From Salticus scenicus (taxonomy: Eukaryota; Arthropoda; Arachnida; Araneae; Salticidae), in contig OZ005660.1 of NCBI GenBank assembly GCA_963930645.1, positions 242,424,836 to 242,488,835 of the forward strand: 64,000 nucleotides of DNA, given 5' to 3'. The translations under genes were made by a program, and so were the position numbers. Of this stretch, positions 43,031 to 54,793 are shown piece after piece; position 1 is the first letter of the stretch, and each line of letters begins with the position of its first letter. The notes under the pieces are model-generated. The model was not told the origin of the DNA and ran no database searches. It was given only the letters and a program-made list of their open reading frames with translations.

Positions 43031-43238
43031 TAGTTTGATAAAACTAATAATACTAATGTTATTGGTATAATAATTGATATATTATAGCTCCCTAAATGTA
43101 GAAAATTCAAAACCATTAACATTAAATTTAGAACAAAATTAGTTTAATTCGGTCTACTGCCCCACACAATAACATAAAATAAAAAGAAATTCGAGCTCCA
43201 TATCAAAATATAATTTCAATTTTTATGCAAAAGAAAAC

Positions 43239-44361
43239 TAGAGATGTGAGCGGGGAAAAAATCCGGGTTTAAACCGGGGAATAAACCCGTTTTTTGGGGA
43301 AGGGAATTTTGAAAGTTTCCAAAACAAGGGAATGCGAATTTATCCCCCCCCCCCTTACATTAGAGATGGTCTAAGGCATTTCAAAATGTCATCTCACATT
43401 CAGATGTTTTTTACGATGTTTCAATTTTTAAATAGTGCTTTTAACGTCTTTAAATTTAAAAAGTACAAGTTTCAAACTTCATTAATTAACACACTTATTC
43501 TCTATTATTGACGTATATTTATATTTTAGTTCTGACTGTATACACACTGAGTTCAATACAACACATTTTTTTTTTCTTTAATCGCAATCCCATGTTTTAG
43601 TTGTATATCTTTACAATTTTATTTCAAAAATAAAACAAAATTCGTCAAAATATTCTGCATTTACTAAAACAATCAGCAATATTACACTGGGAAATATTAT
43701 TTCCATTAAAATTTCAACAATATTAATATGCAAAAAAAAAAAAAAAAAAAATGAAGAGAGAAATAACAGCCAAATTATTAATTTTAAGCTATTGAATATT
43801 TTATGTATTAATTTAATGCATTAAAAAATTATTGCTTGAATTCTTAATAACCGAAGAACTCATGTTCGATTTTGTTGCCCGTGCTCTTAGAGTGATTATA
43901 ACAAAATTTCATCAACTACTGTGAAATTTTGTTCGATGAATTATAATAAAATTTAATAATTTTAAAGTATTCTTACCATAATTTAATTTATTGTATTTTT
44001 TTTATAACGTATTTTATTATGGTATACATTAAAAGAAAGAAAATAAAAATTTAAGTTATTTAAAAAAGCAGACAAAACTTCATCATTTATTATTGGCGAT
44101 AACGTAAACGTTTATTGTTTTACAATTTTCTGTAAAATAATCACATAATTGTTAATATCACTTTTATTTAAGCAAATAGAATAAAAATGATATTGAAATG
44201 AGTTGTTTGGTACACCTAAAAGAAGTGAAATTAAATCCAAACATTGAATATTAGTTTCTTCCCATCAAAGTTTCTAAAGTTCCCAAAATTCCCGGTTTAA
44301 ACCCGAAAAATTCCCATGTTTATTTCCCAGAAGCAAAATTCCCGGGTTTTTTACATCTCTA
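43239..44361. mobile_element. hAT non-autonomous element with exact 8-bp target duplication
   Basis: AAGAAAAC at 43,231-43,238 is repeated at 44,362-44,369. The ends are TAGAGATGT on the left and, on the minus strand, TAGAGATGTAAAAAACCCGG on the right. Sub-terminal sequence also pairs: GGGTTTAAACCGGG and CCCGGTTTAAACCC, both with GGGAAT/ATTCCC repeats. The length is 1,123 bp and the interior is AT-rich without a transposase. The 8-bp duplication and TAGRGATGT end are typical of hAT elements. Confidence 0.92.
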
Positions 44362-44369
44362 AAGAAAAC

Positions 44370-47199
44370 AAATAACAGAAAAGTATTCCCCTCTATCCCT
44401 CTGCAATTAAAGATTTATTTGCCAGTATACATATCACCAATCTTTTTCTGTTCCGAACTGCTCATCTGCTCCGAACAATTCCATGGTTCCGAGGTCCCGA
44501 CAGTTCCGACCTTAATAAACCAGATGCCCAATTTTCTGAAAAGTAACACTGTAAACTGGTGTCATTACTAAAACAATTTATTGAAATAAAGAAAATAAAA
44601 TTTATTCTTTATTTAGAAGAATGAATTAAAAAAAAAAAAAAAAAAGTCACAAATGTCGCCAAGGGAGTTCCATACTGAAGCTGTGCTTTATTTTCAGCAA
44701 ATCAATGCCATGGTTAAGTGCCATCACATACAGCTATTAAGAAAGTATAAATGATATTCAATTATTTGAGGTTCATTATGTTGATTAAAGAACACGGTTA
44801 TTTCAAATTAAACTAAAAATGCATTGACAAATAAGAAACAGCTTCAGTATAATACCTCTTGACAAAATTTGAAAACTGGCTCCTAAGTAGTTCGGGCGAT
44901 TTTTGCAAGTCTTTTATTATGCAATTGCAATAGCCATTTTAATTCATCACCAAAGTGGTAAAAAATAATAAAATTCGCCAAGAGGATTCTATACTAAAAC
45001 TGTGCCCATTTTAGTTTGTGGATGATAAAATCAAGGGGGAAAAACTTATAAGACAATTCCATTAATTTAAATGAACATTTTAAAACTAAATAAATCAAAA
45101 TAATATTTTAAATCTATTATGACATCAATTTTATCAGCTATTTTTGTTTAAACAGAATAATTTTTTAATTCAACATTCATGTGAAAGAAATGTTTCTTTT
45201 AATAAAAAAAAAAAAAAAAAGATATGAAAAGTTGTAAGTTTTTTACATTGTTGGCCTCACCTTAAAACTACAGCTCAAAGAAGAATGTTGGGGTAAAACA
45301 CAAAAAGTCATACTTTTTTAAAAATCTAATAGAAATATTGAAAATTTAAAGTATATTGTGAATCTATATTCTTCTATCTAGAAGGAAAAAAAAGAATGTG
45401 CCATATATATATATTTATTTATTTATCTACATCGCTTACAGGCAAAGATACAAATATGTTCCTTTATTAGTATAAAAGTAGGCTTTGCCTGCCTCACGGG
45501 CAAAAAGAAAATAAAGAATATATAAGCCCATTTGATTAATTGAAATCAATATTTCAAAAATAAATAAATAATTAACAGGAAATATTATGATGTCGGTTTA
45601 AAATATATATATATTTTTTAATTGAATAATTTAAACATTTGAATAAACATAATATATCCATTAATAATTATTGGCGACTATTTTCAGCACAGCTTTAATA
45701 TGGGCAATGAATCAAAAGTTACAGCATTAGATACATTTTTGCCTGAAATTAATAAATGTACCAATTTCTGTTGCGATCGGTGGAACGGTTTACTTATTAA
45801 AACAAATTAAAATCTGATGTAACACAACATGCAATTTATCAAAATAAAATCGCGGTCCAGAATTTTTTTTGGAGTGGTCGTACCTGACACAGTTCAAGAA
45901 TCTTTATGCTTACTAGTTTTTGAAGCTTTTTACGTACTAGTTAATGTCCAGAAGGCCTAAAAATGTAATTCTTATAACTACTCAGTACTCACCAAGTACA
46001 TACTGAATTCTCGGTGCAGCTCTTGTAAAATATATAATTTTAAAAGATTGTCTTTTGAAACGTGCAAATTTTTTCGTACATGAAAAACTTTGTAATGAAA
46101 CACAAATTGTGAAAATAAAATACCCTAATTGTTTCGGATAAAAATAATAGTACAACATTTCATCAGGCAAAAAAGTAGACATAAGTGGCATTTTCGTACA
46201 TAATTTTTTTTTCTTTTTTTTTGGCTTGATGAAGGGTTATGCTATGATGTTGACCAAAGTTTTTTTTTTTTTTTTTCCCCAATTTATAGTATTTGCTGAC
46301 AAAGTTTATTGAATTTGCACAACAGATCTTTAGCACATTGAACTGTTAGAATATGTAACCAGACTTCAACAGAAATACAAATATAACTATCGTCAATGTA
46401 CTTAGTGCTGTATGCTATACGGTACAAAAAATTGCAGTTTGCTCTTAATATTTTTTACAATGGCATTTTTAGCATTATGTAAATACTCATACATTGAACT
46501 GTTTTTTAAATTTATGATTAAAGTTAACATAAATTGAGAATATAAGACACTTTTTTTTTCACTACTGTTTGGATACAATTTTTTTTTATAGTCGAACTAT
46601 CTAATTACAAGTACAGTTGTATTCAAATAGGAATGGAGAAAACAAAGAGATTGCTTTTACTTAGGTGTGTCTCTGTACTGTTGTAATATAAATCATCATA
46701 ATTGAGCATTGCAAGTCATAACAAAACTATCTTTTAGTCAGGGATGTGATTAGCAAAAAGGTAAAGATGAAATTATTATATACAAAGACATGACATTAAA
46801 ATTAAATATTAGAATTTTTATGACAAAATCTATTATATTTGAGCAATAAATATATTTTAAAAAAGAAATTATTTTATGCTTTAGTATTCAATTAAGTGTT
46901 ATTTGATTAACCGATTGGACAAATTCACATCAGAAAGAAAAAAAAATAATCATCGTAAAAATATTAATAGAAGTAATTTAAAGCAAGAACATAAAATCAT
47001 GTAAAAATTAATTTTAGTAAAAAAAAAAAAAAAAAAAAAAAAAATAATGTAAACTTAAGTTAAAAAAAAAATATAAAATTATTACCTCTATAGCATTCCA
47101 TATTTAGATGTGATGTCTACTTGCTTCCAAAGCATTACCAGAGAGAGGTGCCTCAATCGTGCAGCTTTTTAATAAACACCGCACAATTTAGACACTCAC
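44370..47199. other. AT-rich DNA, no convincing gene
   Basis: 44,455-44,510 has repeated TTCCGA phrases. 44,650-44,700 and 44,960-45,010 share a degenerate CGCCAAGRGGATTCYATACT-like phrase. 45,470-45,500 has GTAGGCTTTGCCTGCCTCAC. Poly-A runs occur near 44,630, 45,205 and 47,020. No transposon ends or splice-supported exons recognised. Confidence 0.35.
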
Positions 47200-47211
47200 C
47201 AGGTTTTGCTT

Positions 47212-47276
47212 TTAGTTACAAAGTTTCACAAGTTGCTCTATAATCTTTACATAGTCCTCCTCTGCAGAAGGGGTGC
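47212..47276 (-). CDS. Weak candidate terminal exon, minus strand
   Basis: After a possible acceptor CCCTTTAAG the minus strand reads TPSAEEDYVKIIEQLVKLCN and a TAA at 47,212, followed by a donor-like CTG/GTGAGT at 47,199. The peptide looks like a helical protein C-terminus, but the acceptor lacks a good pyrimidine tract and no upstream exon was found. It is recorded because the composition stands out from the surroundings. Family unknown. Confidence 0.18.
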
Positions 47277-48689
47277 CTTAAAGGGTGCTTTTTCATAGTT
47301 TTCTGTAGGAGGGCAGCCCCAATGTGGTCAGTTCAGAGTTCATATGAAGTCTATCATCAGAGTCCCGAAAGAGAAATTTTATCTTTTCATTCACTTTGAC
47401 TATTCTCTTTTACTATGAAATCAATGTATATTAAAGAAGTGAGTAAATATTAAATATAAATAAGAAAACAGTAGGAAATTAATAATAATAATAAATAGAA
47501 AATTTATGAGGAAACGAGGTTGAGTCAACTGCAGGTCACCACAGGTCAGCTTCGGTAAAACATTGTGAGAAATCATTGAAAATTAATTATAATACGTTTA
47601 TTTTTACTACTAAAAGTCTATTAAATGTGTTATCGTTGTGTGGTGCTTTGTTAACTAAGAATCAGAAACAAATCATTTGCTACCGGCTAATGGAAAAGTA
47701 CAACATTTTCTTTGCCGCTTAAGTTACCAATTAGCTATTATATAATAATAGTAATAATAATAGCCTGAAATTACTAATTTTATAATAACTGTATTTGGAC
47801 TATCTTAAAATATAAATTTATATCTATACACATTTAATCATTTTATTTTTGACCAGAAATTCTTTAGGAGTTTCACATGCATTAACATGACATTCTTTTA
47901 CAATGCTATTTTTTTTCTTCCTCATTTTCTGTTACGCAAGAAATGTTTTTAACACTAATTACTACATAAATGATCAAAAGAAATGTGTTACTTGCTAGTT
48001 CTTAAATAATTTATTATTAATAAAATTTACAGTGTCTGATCAAAGAAAAAATAATTCATTACGTGTTACTTTTTTCACTGTAATTAACACACTATTTTAT
48101 TTTCAACACTTACAAAGGGGTGTAAAACATTTAAATGAATAGAACTACTCAATGGGATAATTGAATTTTCAACAACAACTTATTATCTCATTAAATGTAC
48201 TAAGTGAGTTGTTGTTGTTGTAGTTGAAGGCATAATTCATCTAGCATGTAAAAATAAATATTAAATAAATTTATATTCTGTAGAGCAGAAATATACACAA
48301 CTGACAAATCAAAGTTCTATTAAAAAAATAAATAAATAAATAAATAAATAAAAAATAAAGCTGCATTTCCAAAGCTTGTATTCAATTTAATATATATATA
48401 TATATATATAATTTAAGAAAGAGTGTGCTTGTACAAATGTACTGGATATCGCTGTCAATTTCTGGAAATTTTACATTAGTTTTTAAAGTACAAAAATCTT
48501 TAATTATCAGCTGAAAAAGCTTCAATATTTAGAATAAATAATAACTATGAAATACATACATATTATTCAGTACTCACTTATGAAATCAAAAACAAAAAAA
48601 ATATTTCTTAAATATTCAACAATATACAACATGGGATATAAGAGGCATATGTTGTATTTGCAAACAACCATTAACTGTAAACAACATAA
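47277..48689. other. AT-rich DNA, no gene seen
   Basis: It contains (AAAT)n near 48,330 and (TA)n near 48,390. No terminal repeats or exons recognised. Confidence 0.35.
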
Positions 48690-49284
48690 CCCGGGAGCAG
48701 GCGCGTCGGGTCTTACAGGTCCGTTCGTTCCAAAAAACCGTCGTAGAAACACCCCTTTTTCTCGGATCTGGTCCAGATCCCCGCTAGCTGTATTCTAGGT
48801 CATCATCTTTCTGAGGGTTGGAATTTCCACAATTTCCTGAATTTCTTTTTTGTAGATATATTGGATTTTCGCGTCTTTCAGGCCCGACGCGCGTGCTTGT
48901 TTTTTCCGATCTCAGCCCAATTTTTTTAGTGAGGTGGCGGTATTTTTAGAGTAAAATGAAGCGATATAGGACATGTGGCCAGAGGAAAAGATGCCATATT
49001 TGTCCGAGTAAAAAAAACAGAAAATCTGCACTTTGTTGTGCTAAGTGTAATAAAAATATCTGTAGTGAACACACTACTTACATATGTAAAGAATGTGAAT
49101 AAATTGTAAGTATATTTTTAATTATTACTTTTTTCTGTATGCTTAGAGTCTGTTCTTTCTTAGAAAATGCATTTGATGAGATAAAAGCCATTCTCAGTAG
49201 TATTATTTAACGGAAAATGCTAGCCGGGTCTGAGAGACCCATCGCGCGTCCCTGCGTAAGAAAATATGCGCGCGTTCCCCCGGG
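48690..49284 (+). mobile_element. Internally deleted piggyBac-like element
   Basis: The left end CCCGGGAGCAGGCGCGTCGG and the right end (minus strand CCCGGGGGAACGCGCGC) are inverted. Sub-terminal GGGTCTTACAGGTCCG and, inverted, GGGTCTCTCAGACCCG also pair. The right flank is TTAA (49,285-49,288) and the left is ATAA (48,686-48,689), consistent with the TTAA target of piggyBac and one mutation. The only coding relic is the transposase C-terminal domain. Confidence 0.75.
48956..49102 (+). pseudogene. piggyBac transposase C-terminal cysteine-rich domain relic
   Basis: The open stretch reads MKRYRTCGQRKRCHICPSKK, then SALCCAKCNKNICSEHTTY, then ICKECE and a stop. The CxxC, CxxC, CxxxH and CxxC spacing is the zinc-binding C-terminal domain of piggyBac transposases, which helps bind the element ends. 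The catalytic core and N-terminus are missing. The domain itself has no stop or frameshift and all its Cys/His ligands are present. A 48-codon peptide could therefore still be made, although there is no evidence for that. Confidence 0.85.
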
Positions 49285-49420
49285 TTAATAACAGAAAATA
49301 CAAAGAAAAAATTTCCCACTTCCCACTTAAATTTTTCTAAATATTTCCTTTAATTCAGGAGACAAAGCTGTTTTTACATACGATTTCGGTTGTAAAAATT
49401 CCCGCAAACTTTCAATTACA

Positions 49421-49451
<31 letters not shown>

Positions 49452-49529
49452 GTTTAAGCAGAACTAAATATGAGCGATTTTAAATATATAAGAGGAAAAC
49501 AACCATTGTTATCAATCGTTTGTTTATTG

Positions 49530-49654
49530 AAAACACGTTTACATCAGATTTGTATGCTTGACTTGTAGTCCGCTTGTAAATCTTCGTCAGATGAAGACAG
49601 ATAGCACATGACAGAAATACAATACGAAGATTTGGGAAAAACACCCAGCGCCAG
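49530..49654 (-). mobile_element. SINE copy 2, 3' part (split)
   Basis: On the minus strand this is the SINE body: AACACCCAG at the upstream side, TGTCATGTGCTATCTGTCTT-like, and GAAGATTTACAAGCGGACTA. The tRNA-like head of the same copy is at 53,214-53,300, displaced by a 3.56 kb insertion. Confidence 0.85.
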
Positions 49655-50239
49655 GGGGCCTACAACGAACACTTAGTAAAGCTCACGACGTGAGAACTTC
49701 ACGATGCCGAGTTTGGAAGATCTCACCAAAATGTTTACGACAATCACTTTTGGCCCTACAATGAACTGATCGGAAGCCGTGAGCGGAAGCCGAATTGCGA
49801 GTTTCAGCTTCGAATACTATCTGACCAATCACAGTGCGTGAATGGTCGAAAGTGAATACGCTCAGATATTGTCAGCCATTTTTTAATAAAAACTGGTGAT
49901 TTAAAAAACAAAAATGATGCACATAAGTTATACTTTTTTAAAAAGAACTTTCAAAATTATAAATTTTTTGTGTGAACACTACACACGTTTAATAATTTGT
50001 TTTAAAGATATTTGATTAGGAAGTTTAGGAGTGACGATAGGTCTGTTGCTTTTACCTTAAAATAATAAAACAAAAATAACCCTAAAATTAAAGACTAAAG
50101 AATAACTTTCTGAAAATAATCAGTTTTGACGTCCTCAGAGCTATAAATTCTAACTTAAATCATGTGAATTCATCGTTCATAATAAAATAATTGTAAAAAT
50201 GCTCATTTAAAGACTTTGTAAGAAATAACATAAGGAGAT

Positions 50240-50321
50240 CGTCATACGTCTCCTACTGGCTTGGACACAGAGCATTACGATTTATACCATCAGTACCCGG
50301 GTTCAATCCTCGTCAAATCCT
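50240..50321 (+). repeat. tRNA-like module in left arm
   Basis: GTACCCGGGTTCAATCCTCG holds a good B box (GGTTCAATCC, about 50,300-50,309). Upstream CTACTGGCTTGGACACAGAGC occupies the position of a D-arm. The mirrored module at 52,555-52,635 is better preserved. It is probably a remnant SINE head or tRNA captured by the element, and not an active tRNA because no acceptor stem is visible. Confidence 0.5.
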
Positions 50322-51248
50322 TTTAAGTTTTTTTTTTTTTTTTTAAATAAGTCTGGAAAAAAGAAGTTTAAAATAAATAATTTGCCAGTTGTAAGTTTTA
50401 ATTCAGCAATTAATTTCTACTTCATTATTAGTTGAATTTAACTTTTATTTCAGTATAAATTCAAGTAAATATTTCAAAAGTAAGCATTTTAGTTTTAAAA
50501 TTTAATTGCCTATTTTTAAAATATTTTTTAATTTAATTAAAACAAAAAAGTTAAATTTAATGAATAATGAAGTAGAAAAAAATTAGTAAGTTAAATAATA
50601 CATATATACACAATAACAAGAGATTAAATTAAGAATTAAAAAAAAAAAAATATTTCAGTTTAAAGTTTAATTTCTGTTTAATAACAACTTTTCAGAAAAT
50701 GAAAAATGATCAAACATTTTATTTTTAAATTATTTTATTTAAACTAACAAAAAGAAGAGAGAGAAAAAAAGAGAGAGAGAAGAAGAAGAAAGTTCCATTT
50801 TTGTTAAATTAAATTAATAACAATAATAATAATAAATTATACATTATCAAATTACCTTAAACATTTTTATTTATTTATTTTATTATTAGTGCGCGTGCTC
50901 TTACTCTAGCAAAATATTTGAAATATTTGAAGGGATAATAATAATTTATGGGAGGAAAATTAAATTAGTTACAAATTTTAGCTTCTGGTATATAATAACT
51001 GTAATTAAATTTAAATGTTATATATATATATATATATATAAAACATTTAAATTTAATTATAGTTATTATATACCAGAAGCTAAAATATATATACACACAT
51101 ATCGAAATATAAGCATTTTATTATTATTAATTTATTTCATTCAGAAAGGGGGGGGGAGATTTTTTTTTTCAACTTTTAAATTAAATATTCATATTTTCTT
51201 TTTAGTAAAAAGAGAAATTAGGGAATTGCTAATACATGCAACATTGCG

Positions 51249-51306
<58 letters not shown>

Positions 51307-51719
51307 CTGTGGTGCTTTTATCACAAAAACCAAGTGCATTAACAAAAAATAGTCTATTAAAGACTGAATAATTTTCCAAAAATAATCACTTTTGTAGTCC
51401 TCAGACCTTTAAATTTAAGCTAAATCATGTGAATTAATCGTTCGTAATGCTAGTTTCATAGCAATCCTGTCTTAAAGAGAATATATTTATGAAAACTAAG
51501 GTGGCTCCTTCGCTGTATCTTTTGTGATTTTTTTTTCCTTTTCATCCCGTGCTTTTTCTATGGATTTTTAGCTTCCCCCCCTCCCCCCAATGAATTTTAT
51601 ATATTAAAGTGCGTTGATTAAAGAGCTTGCTCATTGCCTTAAAATTTTTTAACCGAGAGCTCCCAAATTGAATCCCTGGCAAGGGATAATAGTTTATATA
51701 CATGTGTATATTTTATTGC

Positions 51720-51722
51720 ATT

Positions 51723-51780
<58 letters not shown>
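51720..51780. repeat. (TA)n microsatellite at the centre of the long-armed element
   Basis: About 26 uninterrupted TA units. Another (TA)n followed by (GA)n lies at 51,250-51,306 and a shorter (TA)n at 51,020-51,040. Confidence 0.9.
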
Positions 51781-51785
<5 letters not shown>

Positions 51786-52554
51786 TTTATGCACAATATT
51801 CCACATATTAGCAATTCCTTAATTTATTTTATTACTAATAAGAAATATACGAATATTTAATTTGATAGTTAGGGGAGAGAAAAAATACAGAAAGAAAGAA
51901 AGAAAGAAAATCTTTCTTTATTTTTTCTTTTCTTTCTCATTGAAATAAAATAATAATAAAAAAAAATGCTTATATTTCGACTTATTATTATTTTTTTTTT
52001 ACATTTAATTTTATTTATTATTTGCCAGAAGTTAGAATTGTAACTAATATAATTTTCCCCCATAAATTATCCTTTCAAATATTTTGTTAGAGTATGTATA
52101 AAAGTAACAAAATAAATAAATAAAAATGTTTAAGTTAATTTGATAATATATATATTTTTTTAATTATTAATTTAATTTAACAAAAACGAAATCCCCCCCC
52201 TCCTTTCTTTTTTGTTTTTTCAGTTCAAATTAAATAGTTTAAAAGTAAAATGTTTGATCTCTTTTCTGCTTTTGAAAAGTCGTTAATCAAAAATTAAACT
52301 TTAAACTGAAATATTTTTTCTTCAAAAATTATTTATTTATTTAATTTCTTGTTATTGAATGGATTACTTTTAATGGTTACCTTTGAAATATTTATTTGAA
52401 TTTATACTGAAACAAAAGTTAAATTTAATTAATAATGAAGTAGAAAATAATTGCTAAATTAAAACTTACAACTACCAAATTATTCATTTTAAATTAATTT
52501 ATTTTTCATAATTGAAAAAAAAAATAAAAATAATAATAAAGTATGAAATAGAGT

Positions 52555-52635
52555 TAACGGGGTTTGAACCCGGGTACGGTTGGTTTGAAACTGAATGCTC
52601 TGTGTACAAACCACTAGAAGACGTACGACGTTTTT
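52555..52635 (-). repeat. tRNA-like module in right arm
   Basis: On the minus strand: CTTCTAGTGGTTTGTACACA, then a GAGCATTCAG stretch and GTACCCGGGTTCAAACCCCG. AGTGGTTTGTAC resembles a D-arm/A box and GGTTCAAACC a B box. A further degenerate copy (AATTGAATCCCTGGCAAGGG) lies near 51,666 in the centre of the element. Confidence 0.5.
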
Positions 52636-53213
52636 CTTAAGTTATTTATTATACAGTCCTTAAATGAGCATTTTTTACAATTATTTTATTATGAACGATG
52701 AATTCATATGATTTAACTTAGAATTTATAGTTCAGAGGATGTCAAAAATGATTATTTTCAGAAATTTATTCTTTATAGTCTTTAATTTTTAGGGTTATTT
52801 TTGTTTTATTGTTTTAAGGTAACAGCAACAGACTTATTGTCACTCGTAATCTTTCTAATCAAATATCTTTAAATCTAATCATTAAATGTATACATTATTT
52901 ACATAAAAAATTAACAGATTTGAAAGTTCTTTTCAAAAGGTATGACATACGTACATATTTTTTATTTTTTTATTCATCGGTTTTTTGTACTAAAAATGGC
53001 TGACCAAGTTCTCACTTCGTAATCGCGATTTCACTAGCTCTCAGTGGGTGAGATTTTAGAGTTAGATAACGAAGATAGATACCGGCAGTGAGAAGCTTCC
53101 GATGCGTTCGTTGTAGCACTTTTTCGTGATTGTCGAAAAGTGAAGTCACAGCACAGAATTCTCGGCTAGAACTCGGCAGTGAAAAGATTACGAAGTGTTC
53201 GTTGTAGGGCCCC

Positions 53214-53300
53214 CAGCGCTGGAATCGAATCCGCTCTCCTACGTTCGAAGGCGGTTAGCAGTGTGGTGACATAACCACTCGGCCACTGAGGGCCCTTATC
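53214..53300 (-). mobile_element. SINE copy 2, tRNA-Ser-like head (split)
   Basis: On the minus strand it begins GGGCCCTCAGTGGCCGAGTG, has ACTGCTAACCG and then the B box GGATTCGATTCC. It is the head of the SINE whose body is at 49,530-49,654. Slightly diverged from copies 1 and 3. Confidence 0.85.
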
Positions 53301-53891
53301 AATGGTAGCAGCTAGAGCCCCTTAATAAAATATATAGGCCGGCGCATCGCCGCCATTTTTTTGCCTCAGAAGAGGACAGAAATCTCACTTGGCGTCCTTA
53401 TCGCTTTCCTGTGATTTTAAGAAATCTTGATCTGAATCTGCAATCGGGCAACAAAAGCAATAAGCAACAATAATATTCTTAACAACACATTTTTTTCACA
53501 TTACATTATCAGGATACCCTATGGATGTATTAGAAATAAGATTTATTATTAGGACTGTTTCTGTTTCGTAGACATAATGTCGCCAAAACTCAAATATACA
53601 GTAATAAAGGGACTTCTTAAATCGATTTATCAATATTGTTGTGAGTATTAGGATTAAAATAACACATTTTTCTGTATTTTTACATTAACACATGTCAAAA
53701 ATGTAAAGAAAGATATAAGTAATGTTGTTTTATTCTTCTAAATTATCTTAAGGAAATCTGAACATTTTATGTTCTTTTCTTGAGTGATTATAGCAGTTTA
53801 TCGTTAAACAAATCTCACATCGTACTTTATTTAGCTAAAGCTGTGAAATACAAGGAAAGAAGTACTCTAAAGTAACACAAGACGAAAAAAT

Positions 53892-54219
53892 AATGACTGT
53901 CGTTTGTTTATCAATGAAACTGGCTGGGTACATGCGGCAACCCTATGTCAAAAAAATGCCTGATGCGCCAGCTCGTATATATAGGAAAGTTAGTGGCAGC
54001 GAGTGGTTGTTTGATTACCAACAAGGAACTGCCTTATAAATACACGTGATTTTTCTCCAACGGCTGATTTGTTTGAGAGTCTCAAAATACATCACTTCCT
54101 CTCGAGTGCTTCGGAATTAAGGCTCCTTATACATACGAGCTGGCGCATCAGGCTTTTTGCTGCCTTAGGGATGCTACACGTACCCAGCGCGTTTCGCAAA
54201 TAAGCAAACTGCAGCCATT
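53892..54219. mobile_element. Palindromic MITE, 328 bp
   Basis: The ends AATGACTGTCGTTTGTTTAT and (minus strand) AATGGCTGCAGTTTGCTTAT are followed in both arms by GCTGGGTAC, a CCCTA stretch and GCCTGATGCGCCAGCTCGTA. The centre contains CACTTCCTCTCGAGTGCTTC. No coding capacity. Target duplication is unclear because the flanks are themselves TAAT/ATTA. Confidence 0.8.
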
Positions 54220-54224
54220 ATTTC

Positions 54225-54418
54225 CATAGCTGCCAATATTTTAATTTATTCCGGAGTACTTTTAGCCCCGCCTTTATGCCGCACCACTTTATTTATAGAA
54301 AAATCTTCAATATATAACTTCGATAGTATAAGAAAAAATTATTTTTAAAAAATAAGTGGTACGAATTAGAGGCGGGGCTAAAATGACTCCGAAATAAATT
54401 AAAATATTGACAGCTATG
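54225..54418. mobile_element. Palindromic MITE, 194 bp, TATTTC target duplication
   Basis: The left end is CATAGCTGCCAATATTTTAA and the right end on the minus strand is CATAGCTGTCAATATTTTAA. Both arms continue TTTAGCCCCGCC. Flanking TATTTC is at 54,219-54,224 and 54,419-54,424. The left duplication overlaps the last base of the neighbouring MITE, so this element inserted at, or within one base of, the other's end. Confidence 0.85.
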
Positions 54419-54532
54419 TATTTCTATCGTTTTAATTCTTTAGAGTTACTTTTTTAATCATTTTTAATCATTTTAGCTAATTAAATTATGATATGGGAAA
54501 TTGTTTAGTGAGAAATTGTTATAATCTTTCTC

Positions 54533-54572
<40 letters not shown>

Positions 54573-54793
54573 AGATTTCTATAAGATAATTTAATGAAAC
54601 TAAAATATATTATTTTTATTTACTTATATTTTTCTTTGTATTTCTGAATGTGCGAAAACAAAATGTGTTTTTTAATCATATTATATTTATGTTAATAACC
54701 CTAAATTAATTAAAGAAGACCTTTATTATTGTGGGTTTGAGTTTTGGCGATGTTTACTGGGGTCGCCAAAGTTGTTATGTTTTCGTTTCCTAA

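Larger units (their letters stand above)
49655..53213. mobile_element. 3.56 kb long-armed palindromic element inserted in a SINE
   Basis: The left end GGGGCCTACAACGAACACTT and the right end (minus strand GGGGCCCTACAACGAACACT) are inverted. CAG flanks both sides (49,652-49,654 and 53,214-53,216), within sequence that is continuous in the SINE. Inverted arms run about 49,655-51,265 and 51,775-53,213, one of the longest fold-backs here. The arms carry tRNA-like modules and poly-G/poly-C runs. The centre is (TA)n, (GA)n and a third partial copy of the arm. No transposase. A 3-bp duplication would suit a PIF/Harbinger relative; this is inference. Confidence 0.8.
53579..54751. repeat. Outer fold-back bracketing two palindromic MITEs
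   Basis: 53,579-53,850 and 54,470-54,751 are inverted and diverged. TCGCCAAAACTCAAA pairs with TTTGAGTTTTGGCGA. GAAAGATATAAGTAATG-like, TAAATTATCTTA and TTTAGCTAAA phrases follow in matching reverse order. The space between the arms is almost exactly filled by two adjacent MITEs, 53,892-54,219 and 54,225-54,418. Confidence 0.6.

Noticed and set aside
48547..48798. 83-codon plus-strand frame
   Set aside because: It runs from AT-rich flank into the left end of the piggyBac relic; no family.
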